NCBI RefSeq assembly: GCF_030553305.1
Contig: NZ_JARRAH010000001.1
Location: 1,364,001-1,428,000 of the forward strand
Direction: 5' to 3'
DNA length: 64,000 nt
Source of the DNA: Halomarina ordinaria
Lineage (GTDB): Archaea; Halobacteriota; Halobacteria; Halobacteriales; Haloarculaceae
Positions 24,792-33,965 of this stretch are shown here, in pieces; the first letter of the stretch is position 1, and the number at the start of each line of letters is the position of its first letter. Under the pieces are notes generated by a model. It had not been told where the DNA came from. It saw only the letters and a program-made list of their open reading frames with translations, and ran no database searches. Both the position numbers and the translations under genes were made by a program.

Positions 24792-26621
24792 TCAGACGTG
24801 TTCGTCGAGGAACGACACGATTCGCGAGTAGGCCTCGACGCGGTTCTCCAGTTTGGCGACGCCGTGTCCCTCGTCCTCGAAGACGAGTTCCTCGACGGGG
24901 ACGCCCTGCTCGCGGGCGGCCGCCGCGACCTGTCTCGCCTCCCCGACGGGGACGCGCGGGTCGTTCGCGCCGTGGAGGACGAACAGCGGCGCGCGGACGG
25001 CGTCGATGGTGTTGATGGGGCTGATGGACTCGAGGAACTCGCGGTCGTCGTCGAGCGAGCCGTACTCCGCCTCGCGGAGTTCGCGGCGCCACGACCCGGT
25101 GTTCTCGAGGAAGGTGACGAAGTTCGCGATGCCGACGACGTCGACGCCCGCCGCCCACAGGTCGGGGTACTCCGTGAGCGCGGCGAGCACCATGAACCCG
25201 CCGTAGGAGCCGCCGAAGGCGACGACGCGCGAGGGGTCCACGGCCGATTGGTTCGAGAGCCACTCGACGGCCGCCTCGATGTCGGCGACGCTGTCCATGC
25301 GCTTCTCGACGTCGTCGAGGTGGGTGTAGGCCGTGCCGTAGCCGGTCGACCCGCGGACGTTCGGTTCGAAGACGGCGTAGCCGTGGCGCAGGAAGTACTG
25401 CTTCAGCGCGTAGAACGAGGGGCGACGCTGGCTCTCGGGGCCGCCGTGGATGTCGACAATGACGGGGACGCCCTCGCCATCGCCGTCGCGCTCGGCGGCC
25501 GCGGGCGGTACGGAGAAGAACGCGGGAATCTCCCGGCCGTCGAAGCTCTCGTAGCGCACGAGGTCGGGTTCGACGAACGACTCGCGGGGGACGCCGGCGG
25601 TCGAGGCGCGCGTCCAGCGCTCGGTCTCCCCGGAGTCGACGTCGACGAGGTGGACGTTCGAGTTGTCGGTGCTCCCCGTCACCGTGAGCGAGAACCGCCG
25701 CGCGCCCGCCTCGAAACTGACACCGCCCGCGACGCCCCGCGGGAGGTCGACCTGCTGCCCCTCCCGGAAGGTCGTCCCGTCGAGGTCGCCGACCGTCAGG
25801 TCCGTGTAGCCGTCGACGTTCCGCGAGTAGACCGCCCGGCCGGTGTCGTGGTCGACGGCGAGGCCGTCGACGTTCCACGACTCGTCCTCGACGACGGGCG
25901 TGAGCGTCCCGTCGAGCGCGACGTGCGCGAGGTAGAGGCGGTCCGCGTCGCGGTCGGTGGCGGTGTAGATGCCCTCGCCGTCGGGCGCCCAGGTCGCGCT
26001 CAGGAACCGGACCGACCCCTCGTGGGGGGTGAGGTGGGTGAGGTCCCCCGAGTCGAGGTCGAGGGCGTAGAGGTCCTGGTCGAACGAGGAGTAAGCCTCC
26101 GAGACGACGAGCGCCGAATCGTCCGGCGAGAACCCCGCGACGGTGAGCCAGCCGTCGCCCTCGTGGACGAGGGTGGCGTCCTCTCCCCCCTCGCCGCGCC
26201 CCTGGACGTACACGTCGAACGCCGCCTCGTCGCGGCGGTTCGAGGCGAACGCGAACCGCTCGCCGTCGTGGCTCCAGCCCCCCCAGCGGTGTTTCGCCCG
26301 CCGGTCGCCGAGGTCGGTGAGGGGGACGACGGGGTCGGCCGCGGGGTCGGGGTCCGGGGCGAGGTCGAGTCGGTAGAGCTGCATCCGCTCGTCGCCGCCC
26401 TCGTCCATGCCGAAGACGGCCTCCTCGCGGGTCGGCGAGGCGGTGACGAACGAGACGGACTCGTCGTAGAAGGTCCGCTGTTCGGGCCACGTCTCGGGTT
26501 CGGCGAGCGACCACACCTGCGGGACGCCCGTCGTCGTCATGAGGAAGGCGAGCGTGCCGTCCGGCGTGAGCGTGCCGCCGTAGGCGCGTCTGATGTTGAG
26601 GTAGCGCTCGATGTCGCGCAT
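24792..26621 (-). CDS. S9 family prolyl oligopeptidase-type peptidase
   Basis: 609 residues. An N-terminal beta-propeller (about 1-355, with repeated WSHDGERFAFASNR and WAPDGEGIYTATDRD-like blades) covers a C-terminal alpha/beta-hydrolase. The catalytic triad is visible: Ser472 in GGSYGGF, Asp554 in NDPRVP and His586 in EGHG. The layout is that of acylaminoacyl peptidases and dipeptidyl-peptidase-like enzymes that trim peptides. No signal peptide, so cytoplasmic. Single gene, with the hairpin at 24723-24778 just beyond its stop. Confidence 0.93.
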   Translation of the reverse strand: MRDIERYLNIRRAYGGTLTPDGTLAFLMTTTGVPQVWSLAEPETWPEQRTFYDESVSFVTASPTREEAVFGMDEGGDERMQLYRLDLAPDPDPAADPVVPLTDLGDRRAKHRWGGWSHDGERFAFASNRRDEAAFDVYVQGRGEGGEDATLVHEGDGWLTVAGFSPDDSALVVSEAYSSFDQDLYALDLDSGDLTHLTPHEGSVRFLSATWAPDGEGIYTATDRDADRLYLAHVALDGTLTPVVEDESWNVDGLAVDHDTGRAVYSRNVDGYTDLTVGDLDGTTFREGQQVDLPRGVAGGVSFEAGARRFSLTVTGSTDNSNVHLVDVDSGETERWTRASTAGVPRESFVEPDLVRYESFDGREIPAFFSVPPAAAERDGDGEGVPVIVDIHGGPESQRRPSFYALKQYFLRHGYAVFEPNVRGSTGYGTAYTHLDDVEKRMDSVADIEAAVEWLSNQSAVDPSRVVAFGGSYGGFMVLAALTEYPDLWAAGVDVVGIANFVTFLENTGSWRRELREAEYGSLDDDREFLESISPINTIDAVRAPLFVLHGANDPRVPVGEARQVAAAAREQGVPVEELVFEDEGHGVAKLENRVEAYSRIVSFLDEHV

Positions 26622-26680
26622 GGGGAGGGGTCGGAGGGCACCGGGATAGCCGTTTGGGGGCGGGGGGAGAGAGGGGGTGG

Positions 26681-26688
26681 ATTATAGG
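26681..26688 (+). promoter_or_regulatory. TATA box of the SDR gene
   Basis: ATTATAGG in a purine- and G-rich spacer, centred about 27 bases before the ATG at 26712. This indicates a leaderless transcript and disfavours the GTG at 26688, which overlaps the box. Confidence 0.6.
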
Positions 26689-26711
26689 TGTCGCAACCCT
26701 CCCCCTCGACC

Positions 26712-27665
26712 ATGGCTACGACTGGCTGGACGGCCGACCGCCTCACGGACCAGACGGGGCGCGTCGCCGTCGTGACGGGGGCGAACAGCGGCCTCGGCTA
26801 CGAAGTGACGCGCGAACTCGCGGCCCACGGCGCGACGGTAGTGATGGCCTGCCGGAGCGAGGAGCGCGGCGAACGTGCCCGCCGGGAGCTGTACGCGGCC
26901 GTCCCGGACGCCGACCTCGACCTCCGCGCGCTCGACCTCGCCGACCTCGAGTCGGTGCGGGCGTTCGCCGAGGGGTTCCGCGCGGCGTACGACGACCTCC
27001 ACGTCCTCGTCAACAACGCGGGCGTGATGCACACCCCCTACCGCGAGACGGCCGAGGGGGTCGAACTCCAGTTCGGCGTCAACCACCTCGGGCACTTCGC
27101 GCTCACGGGCCACCTCCTCGGCCGCCTCGCCGCGACGCCGGGGACGTCCCGCGTCGTCAGCGTCAGCAGCCTCCTCCACCGGCAGGGCGACACGGACTTC
27201 GACACTGACGAGGACGAGTACGACCGTCACGACGCCTACGCCCGCTCGAAACTGGCGAACCTCCTGTTCGCCTACGAACTCGACCGCCGCCTGCGGGCGG
27301 CCGACCTCGACGTGGTGAGCCTCGCGGCCCACCCGGGATGGGCGGCCACGAACCTCCAGCGCGCCGGTCCCGAGATGGAGGACAACCGGCTGAAGGCGCG
27401 CGCGATGGACCTCGCGAACGCGCTGTTCGCCCAGTCCGCGCACCGAGGAGCCCTCCCGGTGCTGTACGCCGCCGCCGGGTCGCCGGTCCAGGGCGGGGCG
27501 TTCTACGGCCCCGGCGGCCCGTTCCAGTGGCGCGGCCTCCCCGACCGCGTCGAGTCCAGCGACGACTCCCACGACCGGGCGGCCGCCGACCGCCTCTGGA
27601 CGCGCTCTGCGGCGCTCACCGGCGTCACCTACGACGTCGACCGACTGGCCGAGGCGCGGCGCTAG
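26712..27665 (+). CDS. short-chain dehydrogenase/reductase, retinol-dehydrogenase-like
   Basis: 317 residues. Rossmann-fold oxidoreductase with TGANSGLGY (22-30), the NNAGVM motif, the catalytic serine in VVSVSSLLHR and the YARSKLANLLF segment carrying the Tyr-x-x-x-Lys pair, followed by HPGWAATNL. These match the RDH/WWOX-like branch of SDRs. Substrate unknown. The start at 26712 rests on the TATA box 27 bases upstream; the GTG at 26688 would add eight residues. Confidence 0.9.
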   Translation: MATTGWTADRLTDQTGRVAVVTGANSGLGYEVTRELAAHGATVVMACRSEERGERARRELYAAVPDADLDLRALDLADLESVRAFAEGFRAAYDDLHVLVNNAGVMHTPYRETAEGVELQFGVNHLGHFALTGHLLGRLAATPGTSRVVSVSSLLHRQGDTDFDTDEDEYDRHDAYARSKLANLLFAYELDRRLRAADLDVVSLAAHPGWAATNLQRAGPEMEDNRLKARAMDLANALFAQSAHRGALPVLYAAAGSPVQGGAFYGPGGPFQWRGLPDRVESSDDSHDRAAADRLWTRSAALTGVTYDVDRLAEARR

Positions 27666-27949
27666 TCGAGGTCGAACGAGTCGAGCAGGTCGCGGGCGGC
27701 CGCGACGTGCGCGTCGCCCTCCGGGTGTCCCGTCCCCTCGACGTGCGAGAGGAGCATGCGCAACTGCTCGACGCGCGTCTCGACGGCCGCTCGCGGTGCG
27801 TCGCCGTCCGCGACGTCCCTCGCGACGGCCGTCGCCTCGCCGAGCCAGCGGTTCGCCGTCGGGTCGAGCGGGAGGTCGGCGGTGGCGGCGAGGTGAGCGT
27901 GGACGCGAGCGAGCGGACGGTCGTCGGGGTCGTCGGGGTCGTCGGTCAT
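27662..27949 (-). CDS. small helical haloarchaeal protein in an ABC transporter operon
   Basis: 95 residues, acidic, mostly helical (LARVHAHLAATADLP, NRWLGEATAVARDVADG, RVEQLRMLLSHVEGTGHPEGDAHVAAARDLLDSF). Its ATG overlaps the TGA of the permease gene in an ATGA arrangement, so it is translationally coupled as third gene of the transporter operon. Function unknown; a regulator or partner of the transporter is inferred only from position. The longer open frame upstream is antisense-like and rejected. Confidence 0.7.
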   Translation of the reverse strand: MTDDPDDPDDRPLARVHAHLAATADLPLDPTANRWLGEATAVARDVADGDAPRAAVETRVEQLRMLLSHVEGTGHPEGDAHVAAARDLLDSFDLD

Positions 27950-29187
27950 CACTCGTACCGGAGCGCGTCGATGGGGTCGGTGCGCGAGGCGTTCCACGCC
28001 GGATAGAGGCCGGCGAGGACGCCGACGAGGATGCCCACGACGACGGCGATGGCGGTCCACGTCCACGGGAAGACGAACGGGATATCGACGAACACCGTCG
28101 CGACGTAACCGGCGACGACGCCGAGGACGGTACCGAGCACCGCCCCGACGACGCCGAGGACGACCGCCTCCAGCAGGAACAGCTGGAGGATATCGCGGTT
28201 CTGTGCCCCCACGGCCTTCATGATGCCTATCTCGCGGGTGCGCTCGGTGACGCTCACGAGCATGATGTTGGCGATGCCGATGGAGCCGACGACCAGCGAG
28301 ATGACCGCCACGCCGACGATGAAGTCCGTGAGCGTGTCGAGGATGTCCCGCAACTGGTCGAGCAGTTGCTCGTTGGTCTGGGCGGCGAACTCGTAGTCGT
28401 CGGGCGCGAGCTGGGCGGCGTCGGAGTCCTCCTCCAGCGCCTCGACGACCCGGTCACCGACGGCCTCGGCCTCCTCGGGGCGCTCGGCTTCGACGACCAG
28501 CGTGGGGTAGACCCGGAGGTGCTCGCCGGTCGTCGGACTCGTCACGGTCGCCGAGTAGAACGGGTCCGGCGGGACGTACACCCGCGGGGACGCGTCGAGG
28601 CCGTCGAAGGCGCCCAGTCCCTGCGAGGAGGCGAGGACGCCGACGACCGTCGCGTTCACCGTCCGGCCGTCGCCGAGCGAGAGGTTCACCCGGTCGCCGA
28701 CGGTGACGTTCTCCTCGAAGAGGCTCGCGGCGGCGGGGTTCACCACCACCTCGCGCTGGCCGTCCTCGAAGGCCCGCCCCTCCGCGATGTCCTCGTCGTC
28801 GAAGTAGGCGGGCGTGACGGCCGTCGCCTGACTCTGTGCGACCGTCTCGCCACTCGCCTCGACGGCCGAGAGCGGGACGACGCTCCGGGGGACGACGCTC
28901 TCGACGCCCTCGACCGACCGCAGGCTCTCCACGTCGCGTTCGGTGAACACCGGCTGAGCGCCGGCGCCGGGCGGGCCGTTCTCGTCCTCGGTCGCCCAGA
29001 CGTTGACGCTCGCGGCGCCGCCCCCGCCGACGTCGCCGATGATGCTCTGTTCGAGGCCGCCGCCGAGCGTGACGAACGTGATGACGGCCGCGACGCCGAT
29101 GACGACGCCGAGCGTGGTGAGCGAGGAGCGGAGTTTGTGCCCGCGGATGGACTGCCAGCTGATGCGCGCGGCCTGCCGGAGGTCCAC
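27949..29187 (-). CDS. MacB/FtsX-type ABC transporter permease
   Basis: 412 residues. One N-terminal membrane helix (about 20-45), a large extracytoplasmic MacB-PCD domain (about 50-270) and three C-terminal helices of the FtsX core (about 285-400, with IGIANIMLVSVTERTREIGIMKA). This mechanotransmission class exports lipids, peptides or drugs or transmits force rather than importing solutes. It begins with GTG directly abutting the ATPase stop, so the two are coupled. No MacA-like adaptor gene is adjacent. Confidence 0.92.
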   Translation of the reverse strand: MDLRQAARISWQSIRGHKLRSSLTTLGVVIGVAAVITFVTLGGGLEQSIIGDVGGGGAASVNVWATEDENGPPGAGAQPVFTERDVESLRSVEGVESVVPRSVVPLSAVEASGETVAQSQATAVTPAYFDDEDIAEGRAFEDGQREVVVNPAAASLFEENVTVGDRVNLSLGDGRTVNATVVGVLASSQGLGAFDGLDASPRVYVPPDPFYSATVTSPTTGEHLRVYPTLVVEAERPEEAEAVGDRVVEALEEDSDAAQLAPDDYEFAAQTNEQLLDQLRDILDTLTDFIVGVAVISLVVGSIGIANIMLVSVTERTREIGIMKAVGAQNRDILQLFLLEAVVLGVVGAVLGTVLGVVAGYVATVFVDIPFVFPWTWTAIAVVVGILVGVLAGLYPAWNASRTDPIDALRYE

Positions 29188-29904
<717 letters not shown>

Positions 29905-30020
29905 TGGCCGAGAGAGGGTCGCTCGTTCGATAAGCGTTCCGTCGGCGGGAGGGTCGACGGTCGGACGTCGGGCGGTGCAGGCGCGGGCGCCAGTGCGGGC
30001 GACTGCGACAGGGGCGGCGG

Positions 30021-30173
30021 CTATCGGTACTGGTCGAGGTCGACGACGAGGTCGGAGACGACCCACCCGTCGACGTTCCCCTCCTCGACGATGAGGGTGC
30101 GGCCGGGACACGTCCGACAGGCGGTCGCCCGGACCCCGTCGTCGTCGAGGGGTTCGGACTGTGGGGTGCTCAC
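30021..30173 (-). CDS. 50-residue protein with a single CxxC motif
   Basis: GTG at 30171-30173 to TAG at 30021-30023. Acidic start, then ATACRTCPGRTLIVEEG with Cys19 and Cys22, and WVVSDLVVDLDQY at the end. One Cys pair could complete a zinc site in a dimer or make a redox pair. A strong TATA box lies about 25 bases upstream, supporting a leaderless GTG start, and an inverted repeat covers the start region. I believe similar proteins occur widely in haloarchaea, but no role is known to me. Confidence 0.68.
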   Translation of the reverse strand: MSTPQSEPLDDDGVRATACRTCPGRTLIVEEGNVDGWVVSDLVVDLDQYR

Positions 30174-30179
30174 GACTGG

Positions 30180-30202
30180 ATTTAGGGAGGCCTAAATATA
30201 AA
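30180..30202 (-). promoter_or_regulatory. TATA box overlapped by an inverted repeat (candidate operator)
   Basis: A perfect seven-base inverted repeat, ATTTAGG (30180-30186) and CCTAAAT (30191-30197) with four bases between, abuts and overlaps the minus-strand TATA box TTTATATTTA (30193-30202) of the 50-residue gene. The repeat covers the expected transcription start, the usual place for a repressor to block initiation. Confidence 0.55.
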
Positions 30203-30222
30203 CGTTGCAGGTTCGCGCCGGC

Positions 30223-32649
30223 TCAGAAGCGGTCGGGGTCCGTCGCGGCGAGGTGGGCGCGGACGGCGGCGACGTTCTCGGGGACGTCGTGGACGCGGAT
30301 GACGTCGGCGCCGCGTTCGGCGGCGATGGCCGTCCCGGCGACCGTCGGCGCGAGGCGCTCGTCGGGGGTGCAGCCGAGGAGGTCGAACATCGACTTGTGG
30401 GAGTGGCCGACGAGGACGGGACAGCCGAGGGCGTGGAACTCGTCGATGCGGCCGAGCAGTTCGAAGTTCTCGTGGCGCGACTTCGCGAACCCGAGGCCAG
30501 GGTCGACGAGTATCTGCGAGCGGTCGAGGCCCGCCTTCTCCGCCAGGAGGACGCGCTCGGCCAGCGCGTCGACGACGTCCTCGACGACGTCGTCGTACTC
30601 CACGTCCGTCTCCGGGTCGACCGGCGCCTCGACGCTGTGCATCACGACGATGGGGGCGTCGTACTCGGCGGCGACGTGGCGCATCTCGGGGTCTTCGAGC
30701 CCCGAGACGTCGTTGAGGACGTCCGCGCCCGCCTCCAGCGCGGCGCGGGCGACGGCCGCCTTCCGGGTGTCGACCGACACGAGCACGTCGAGGGGGGCGA
30801 GGCGTTCGACCACCGGGACGACCCGGTCGCACTCCTCCTCGACGGGGACCGGCGTCGCGCCGGGGCGCGTCGACTCCCCGCCCACGTCGACGATGTCGGC
30901 GCCCGCCTCGACCATCGACTCCGCGCGTGCGACGGCCGCCTCGACCGTGTCGTACTCGCCGCCGTCGTGGAACGAGTCGGGCGTCACGTTGAGGATGCCC
31001 ATCACGCAGGGGCGTTCCTCCCAGGGGTAGTCGGGGTCGTCGCCACCGGCGTCGAAGCCCAGCGTCTCGCGCAGCGAGCGGGCGAGTTGCGTCAACCCGT
31101 AGGGCTGGCCGTCGAGGTTCGCACAGAGGCGTTTGTGCTGGGCGAGCGTCCCCATCAGAACGACGTCGACCGGTTCGCGGTCCTGCGAGGAGAGCCCCGA
31201 GACGGCGCACTCCCCGTCGAGACTCAACATCTCCTCCTTGAGGTACCGGGCCTGCCGGGGTCGGACGCGCGTCTTGAGCACCCGGTGGACGCCCTTGCCG
31301 CGCATCCGCCAGACACCCGGTTCGGTGACGTCCGCGTCGGCGAGCGTCGCGCGTGCCCCCTCGAGGTCGCGGACGTGTTTCGGGAACTCGACGCGCGTCC
31401 AGCGCTCGCGCGCCTCCGCGACGGTGTAGAGCGACCCCGCGACGAGGACGCAGTCGTCCGGCCCGGCCGCGTCGAGCGCCGCGTCGAGTGCACCGGGGAC
31501 GTTACCCGACTCGTGGACGACGCCGGCGCGCTCGGCGAACGTCCGCGCGAGCACCGACGGCGACTCCGCGCGGTCGGTGTCCGGTCGGCAGGTGTAGACG
31601 TGCGCCGCATCGGGAAGGGCGGTGACCATCTCGACGTGGTCCTTGTCGGCCATCGCGCCGAAGACGAGGTGAAGGTCGTCGTAGTCGAACTCCTCGAGCG
31701 TGGCGGCGACCGTCGCACAGCCGCCGGGGTTGTGCGCGCCGTCGAGGACCGTCAACGGCTCGCGCGACATGACCTCGAAGCGTCCCGGCCAGTGGGCGTT
31801 CTGCAGGCCGCGGGCGAGCGAGCGCTCGGACACGGCGGCGACCGACCGTGCGAGGGCGGCGGCGATTCCCGCGTTGGCCGCCTGATGCGCACCGAGTTGC
31901 GGCAGCCGCGCGTCCACCGACCAGCCGTCGCCCGCGAGCGAGACGCGCCCCTCCAGCGCCTCGCGACCCTCGTAGCGCGCGACGACGTCCGACCCCTCCT
32001 CGCCGACGGTGACCACGCGGTCGGCGACCTCCTCGATGGTGGCGAGGGCCGCCCCGGACGCGCCGGTGACGAGGGGGCCGTCGTCGGGGGCGACCTGCGC
32101 CTTGTCGCGGGCGATTGCCTCGACGGTGTCGCCGAGCAGGTCGGTGTGTTCGAGCGAGACACTCGTCACCGCGCTCGCCATCGGCGAGACGACGCTCGTC
32201 GCGTCGTAGCGCCCGCCGATACCCACCTCCAGCACCGCCACGTCGACGTCCTGACGGGCGAACTCCCACAGCGCGAGGGCGGTCATCGTCTCGAAGAAGG
32301 TGGGACAGTCGCCGCGGCCGGCGGCGTCGAGGACGTGGTCGTGCGCCGCCTCGACGAACGCGACGACCGCCCCCTTCGTCACCTTCCGGCCGTTGATTCG
32401 GACTCGCTCGCGGACGTCCGAGAGGTGCGGCGAGGTGTACAGTCCGACGTCGAGACCGGCCTCGCGGAGGACCCGCTCGGTCATGCGCGCCGTGCTCCCC
32501 TTCCCGTTCGACCCCGCTATCTGGATGCAGTCGAGGTCCGCCTGCGGGTCGTCGAGCGCGGCGAGCAGCGCGCGAGGTGCGTCGAGTCCTGCCCGAGAGG
32601 GGTAGCGGCGAAGGTCGAAGAGAAACGACGCCGCCTCGTAGAACTCCAT
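30223..32649 (-). CDS. folCP: bifunctional folylpolyglutamate synthase / dihydropteroate synthase
   Basis: 808 residues, a fusion. The FolC part (1 to about 410) adds glutamates to folates and shows the P-loop GSNGKGST (46-53), TFFETMTALAL and HAGN-like LDGAHNPGG. The C-terminal part (about 546-808) is dihydropteroate synthase, with ILNVTPDSFHDGG (552-564), VDVGGESTRPGA, LNDVSG and GHSHKSM. About 130 residues between them match neither core and may be the N-terminal lobe found in haloarchaeal DHPS. ATG at 32647-32649 begins at the family start. Such folCP fusions are known in haloarchaea. Confidence 0.94.
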   Translation of the reverse strand: MEFYEAASFLFDLRRYPSRAGLDAPRALLAALDDPQADLDCIQIAGSNGKGSTARMTERVLREAGLDVGLYTSPHLSDVRERVRINGRKVTKGAVVAFVEAAHDHVLDAAGRGDCPTFFETMTALALWEFARQDVDVAVLEVGIGGRYDATSVVSPMASAVTSVSLEHTDLLGDTVEAIARDKAQVAPDDGPLVTGASGAALATIEEVADRVVTVGEEGSDVVARYEGREALEGRVSLAGDGWSVDARLPQLGAHQAANAGIAAALARSVAAVSERSLARGLQNAHWPGRFEVMSREPLTVLDGAHNPGGCATVAATLEEFDYDDLHLVFGAMADKDHVEMVTALPDAAHVYTCRPDTDRAESPSVLARTFAERAGVVHESGNVPGALDAALDAAGPDDCVLVAGSLYTVAEARERWTRVEFPKHVRDLEGARATLADADVTEPGVWRMRGKGVHRVLKTRVRPRQARYLKEEMLSLDGECAVSGLSSQDREPVDVVLMGTLAQHKRLCANLDGQPYGLTQLARSLRETLGFDAGGDDPDYPWEERPCVMGILNVTPDSFHDGGEYDTVEAAVARAESMVEAGADIVDVGGESTRPGATPVPVEEECDRVVPVVERLAPLDVLVSVDTRKAAVARAALEAGADVLNDVSGLEDPEMRHVAAEYDAPIVVMHSVEAPVDPETDVEYDDVVEDVVDALAERVLLAEKAGLDRSQILVDPGLGFAKSRHENFELLGRIDEFHALGCPVLVGHSHKSMFDLLGCTPDERLAPTVAGTAIAAERGADVIRVHDVPENVAAVRAHLAATDPDRF

Positions 32650-32706
32650 ACTCGAATCGTTCCGAGCGGACCGCTTTAGCCTGTCGAAGCGACCAGTCAC
32701 GTCCGC

Positions 32707-33276
32707 TCAGTCGAAGTGCGCGAGACGGGCCCGCGGTTCGCGGTGGTCGACGAACGACCCGTGGGTACACGACGTCCCGAGGACGAGGCAGTCGCTCGCG
32801 AGCGCCGCGGCGACCGACGACGGGACGCCGAGGACCGGCGCGACCCACCAGAGTGCGGCACAGCCGAGGAACGCGGGCGCGAGCCATCGGTGACGCGTCG
32901 CCATCAGGTAGCTCCACGTCGCGTAGATGCGCCGGGCCGTCGCCGGCCACGTCCCCGGCGCGGCGAGGTCGAAGTGGAGCGCGCGCTCGTCGGGGTAGCG
33001 CCGCATCTCGCCGGCCGCGACGAACAGGTCGACGTGCACGCTCCCGAACAGGAGAAGCGTCGTGACGGCCCATACGGGGCGGACGGGGAACGACGCGAAC
33101 GGACCGCCGGCGAGGCCGAAGAGGAGGGTCCCGAGGACGACGGCGAGCGCGACGAGTCGCGTCGGCCAGCCCGTCCAGTCGAGGTGTTCGGACAGCGCCC
33201 TCACCCGGGCGCTTCGACTCACCCAGAGCGTCGCGTAGGGGAGCGCGAGCGCGCCGACCGTGAGCGAGAGCCACAT
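32707..33276 (-). CDS. multi-span membrane protein, unknown
   Basis: 189 residues with about five hydrophobic segments (roughly 1-20, 40-60, 68-90, 125-145, 150-170). Polar loops include RRYPDERALHFDLAAPGTW, and the C-terminus reads GTSCTHGSFVDHREPRARLAHFD. Start ATG at 33274-33276 places the first span at the N-terminus; the longer frame before it is basic and lacks support. It is upstream of folCP on the same strand with a 57-base gap. No function proposed. Confidence 0.65.
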   Translation of the reverse strand: MWLSLTVGALALPYATLWVSRSARVRALSEHLDWTGWPTRLVALAVVLGTLLFGLAGGPFASFPVRPVWAVTTLLLFGSVHVDLFVAAGEMRRYPDERALHFDLAAPGTWPATARRIYATWSYLMATRHRWLAPAFLGCAALWWVAPVLGVPSSVAAALASDCLVLGTSCTHGSFVDHREPRARLAHFD

Positions 33277-33495
33277 CGCTACCCGGAACGGCGGCGCGCG
33301 GAGACGAAAAGTCTGGGTTCGCAGGGGCGAACAGGCGACACGGGAGGAGCGCGGGCCGGTGTGTCGCGCAACCGCGAGACGACCCGCGACGGGGGTCACG
33401 TCACACGGGCGCTGGCCGCGTCCTCGGTCAAAAGGGTTCGTACCGGTCTCGCCGAGTCAGAAGAGCTATCAGTCGGACGAGAGTGGTCGGAACGG

Positions 33496-33825
33496 ATGGC
33501 CGACTACACGCTGCACGTCCCGTCGATTCGCGGGGTCACGACCGCAGAGCCGAACGTCCCCTACGAGGAGGACGACTTCCCGATGGACGACATCGCGGAC
33601 ATCGACGACTACTTCCTGCTCTCTACGTCCGGCATCCCGCCGGAGTCGTTCGAGGACCTCCTCCTCCCGGTCGCCCACCTGGACCAGCGACTGAGCCTCC
33701 CGCTCCTCGAGAAGGCGCTCGACGACGTCGAGACGCTCGACGACCTCGACAGCGAGACGCGCGCCGAGACCATCGAAATGCTCCACGACCTCTCGGAGTG
33801 CTTCCCGAACGACATCCGGGAGTAG
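33496..33825 (+). CDS. acidic haloarchaeal hypothetical protein
   Basis: 109 residues, very acidic and soluble. A strand-rich start (MADYTLHVPSIRGVTT) is followed by the acidic FPMDDIADIDDYFLLSTSG and helices containing LLEKALDDVETLDDLDSETRAETIEMLHDL. No cysteines or known motif. The upstream 219 bases (33277-33495) hold only an AAAAGGGTTCG box that could be its promoter. Function unknown. Confidence 0.65.
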   Translation: MADYTLHVPSIRGVTTAEPNVPYEEDDFPMDDIADIDDYFLLSTSGIPPESFEDLLLPVAHLDQRLSLPLLEKALDDVETLDDLDSETRAETIEMLHDLSECFPNDIRE

Positions 33826-33893
33826 GTGACGAGCGTCCCCGTCGCGGGACACGCGCGTGGTCCAAGTCCGAACGTCGAATCGCTCTCGCTCCT

Positions 33894-33965
33894 GTCAGTC
33901 GTGTTGAAACCGCCGTGGCATCAGCCACGCGCTTCGAACGCTTCGTCCGTTCGGTCAGTCGTGTT
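33894..33965. repeat. imperfect duplicate of the purNH 3' end plus a small hairpin
   Basis: GTCAGTCGTGTT occurs at 33894-33905 and again, 60 bases on, at 33954-33965, where it is the stop region of purNH; similarity continues with gaps for about 15 more bases. Between them CGTGGC (33914-33919) and GCCACG (33924-33929) form a six-base-pair hairpin. Located in the gap between convergent genes, this looks like a partial duplication, and the hairpin may help termination. Confidence 0.4.

Noticed and set aside
30205-32679. An 824-codon plus-strand open frame
   Set aside because: Antisense to folCP; no recognisable motif.
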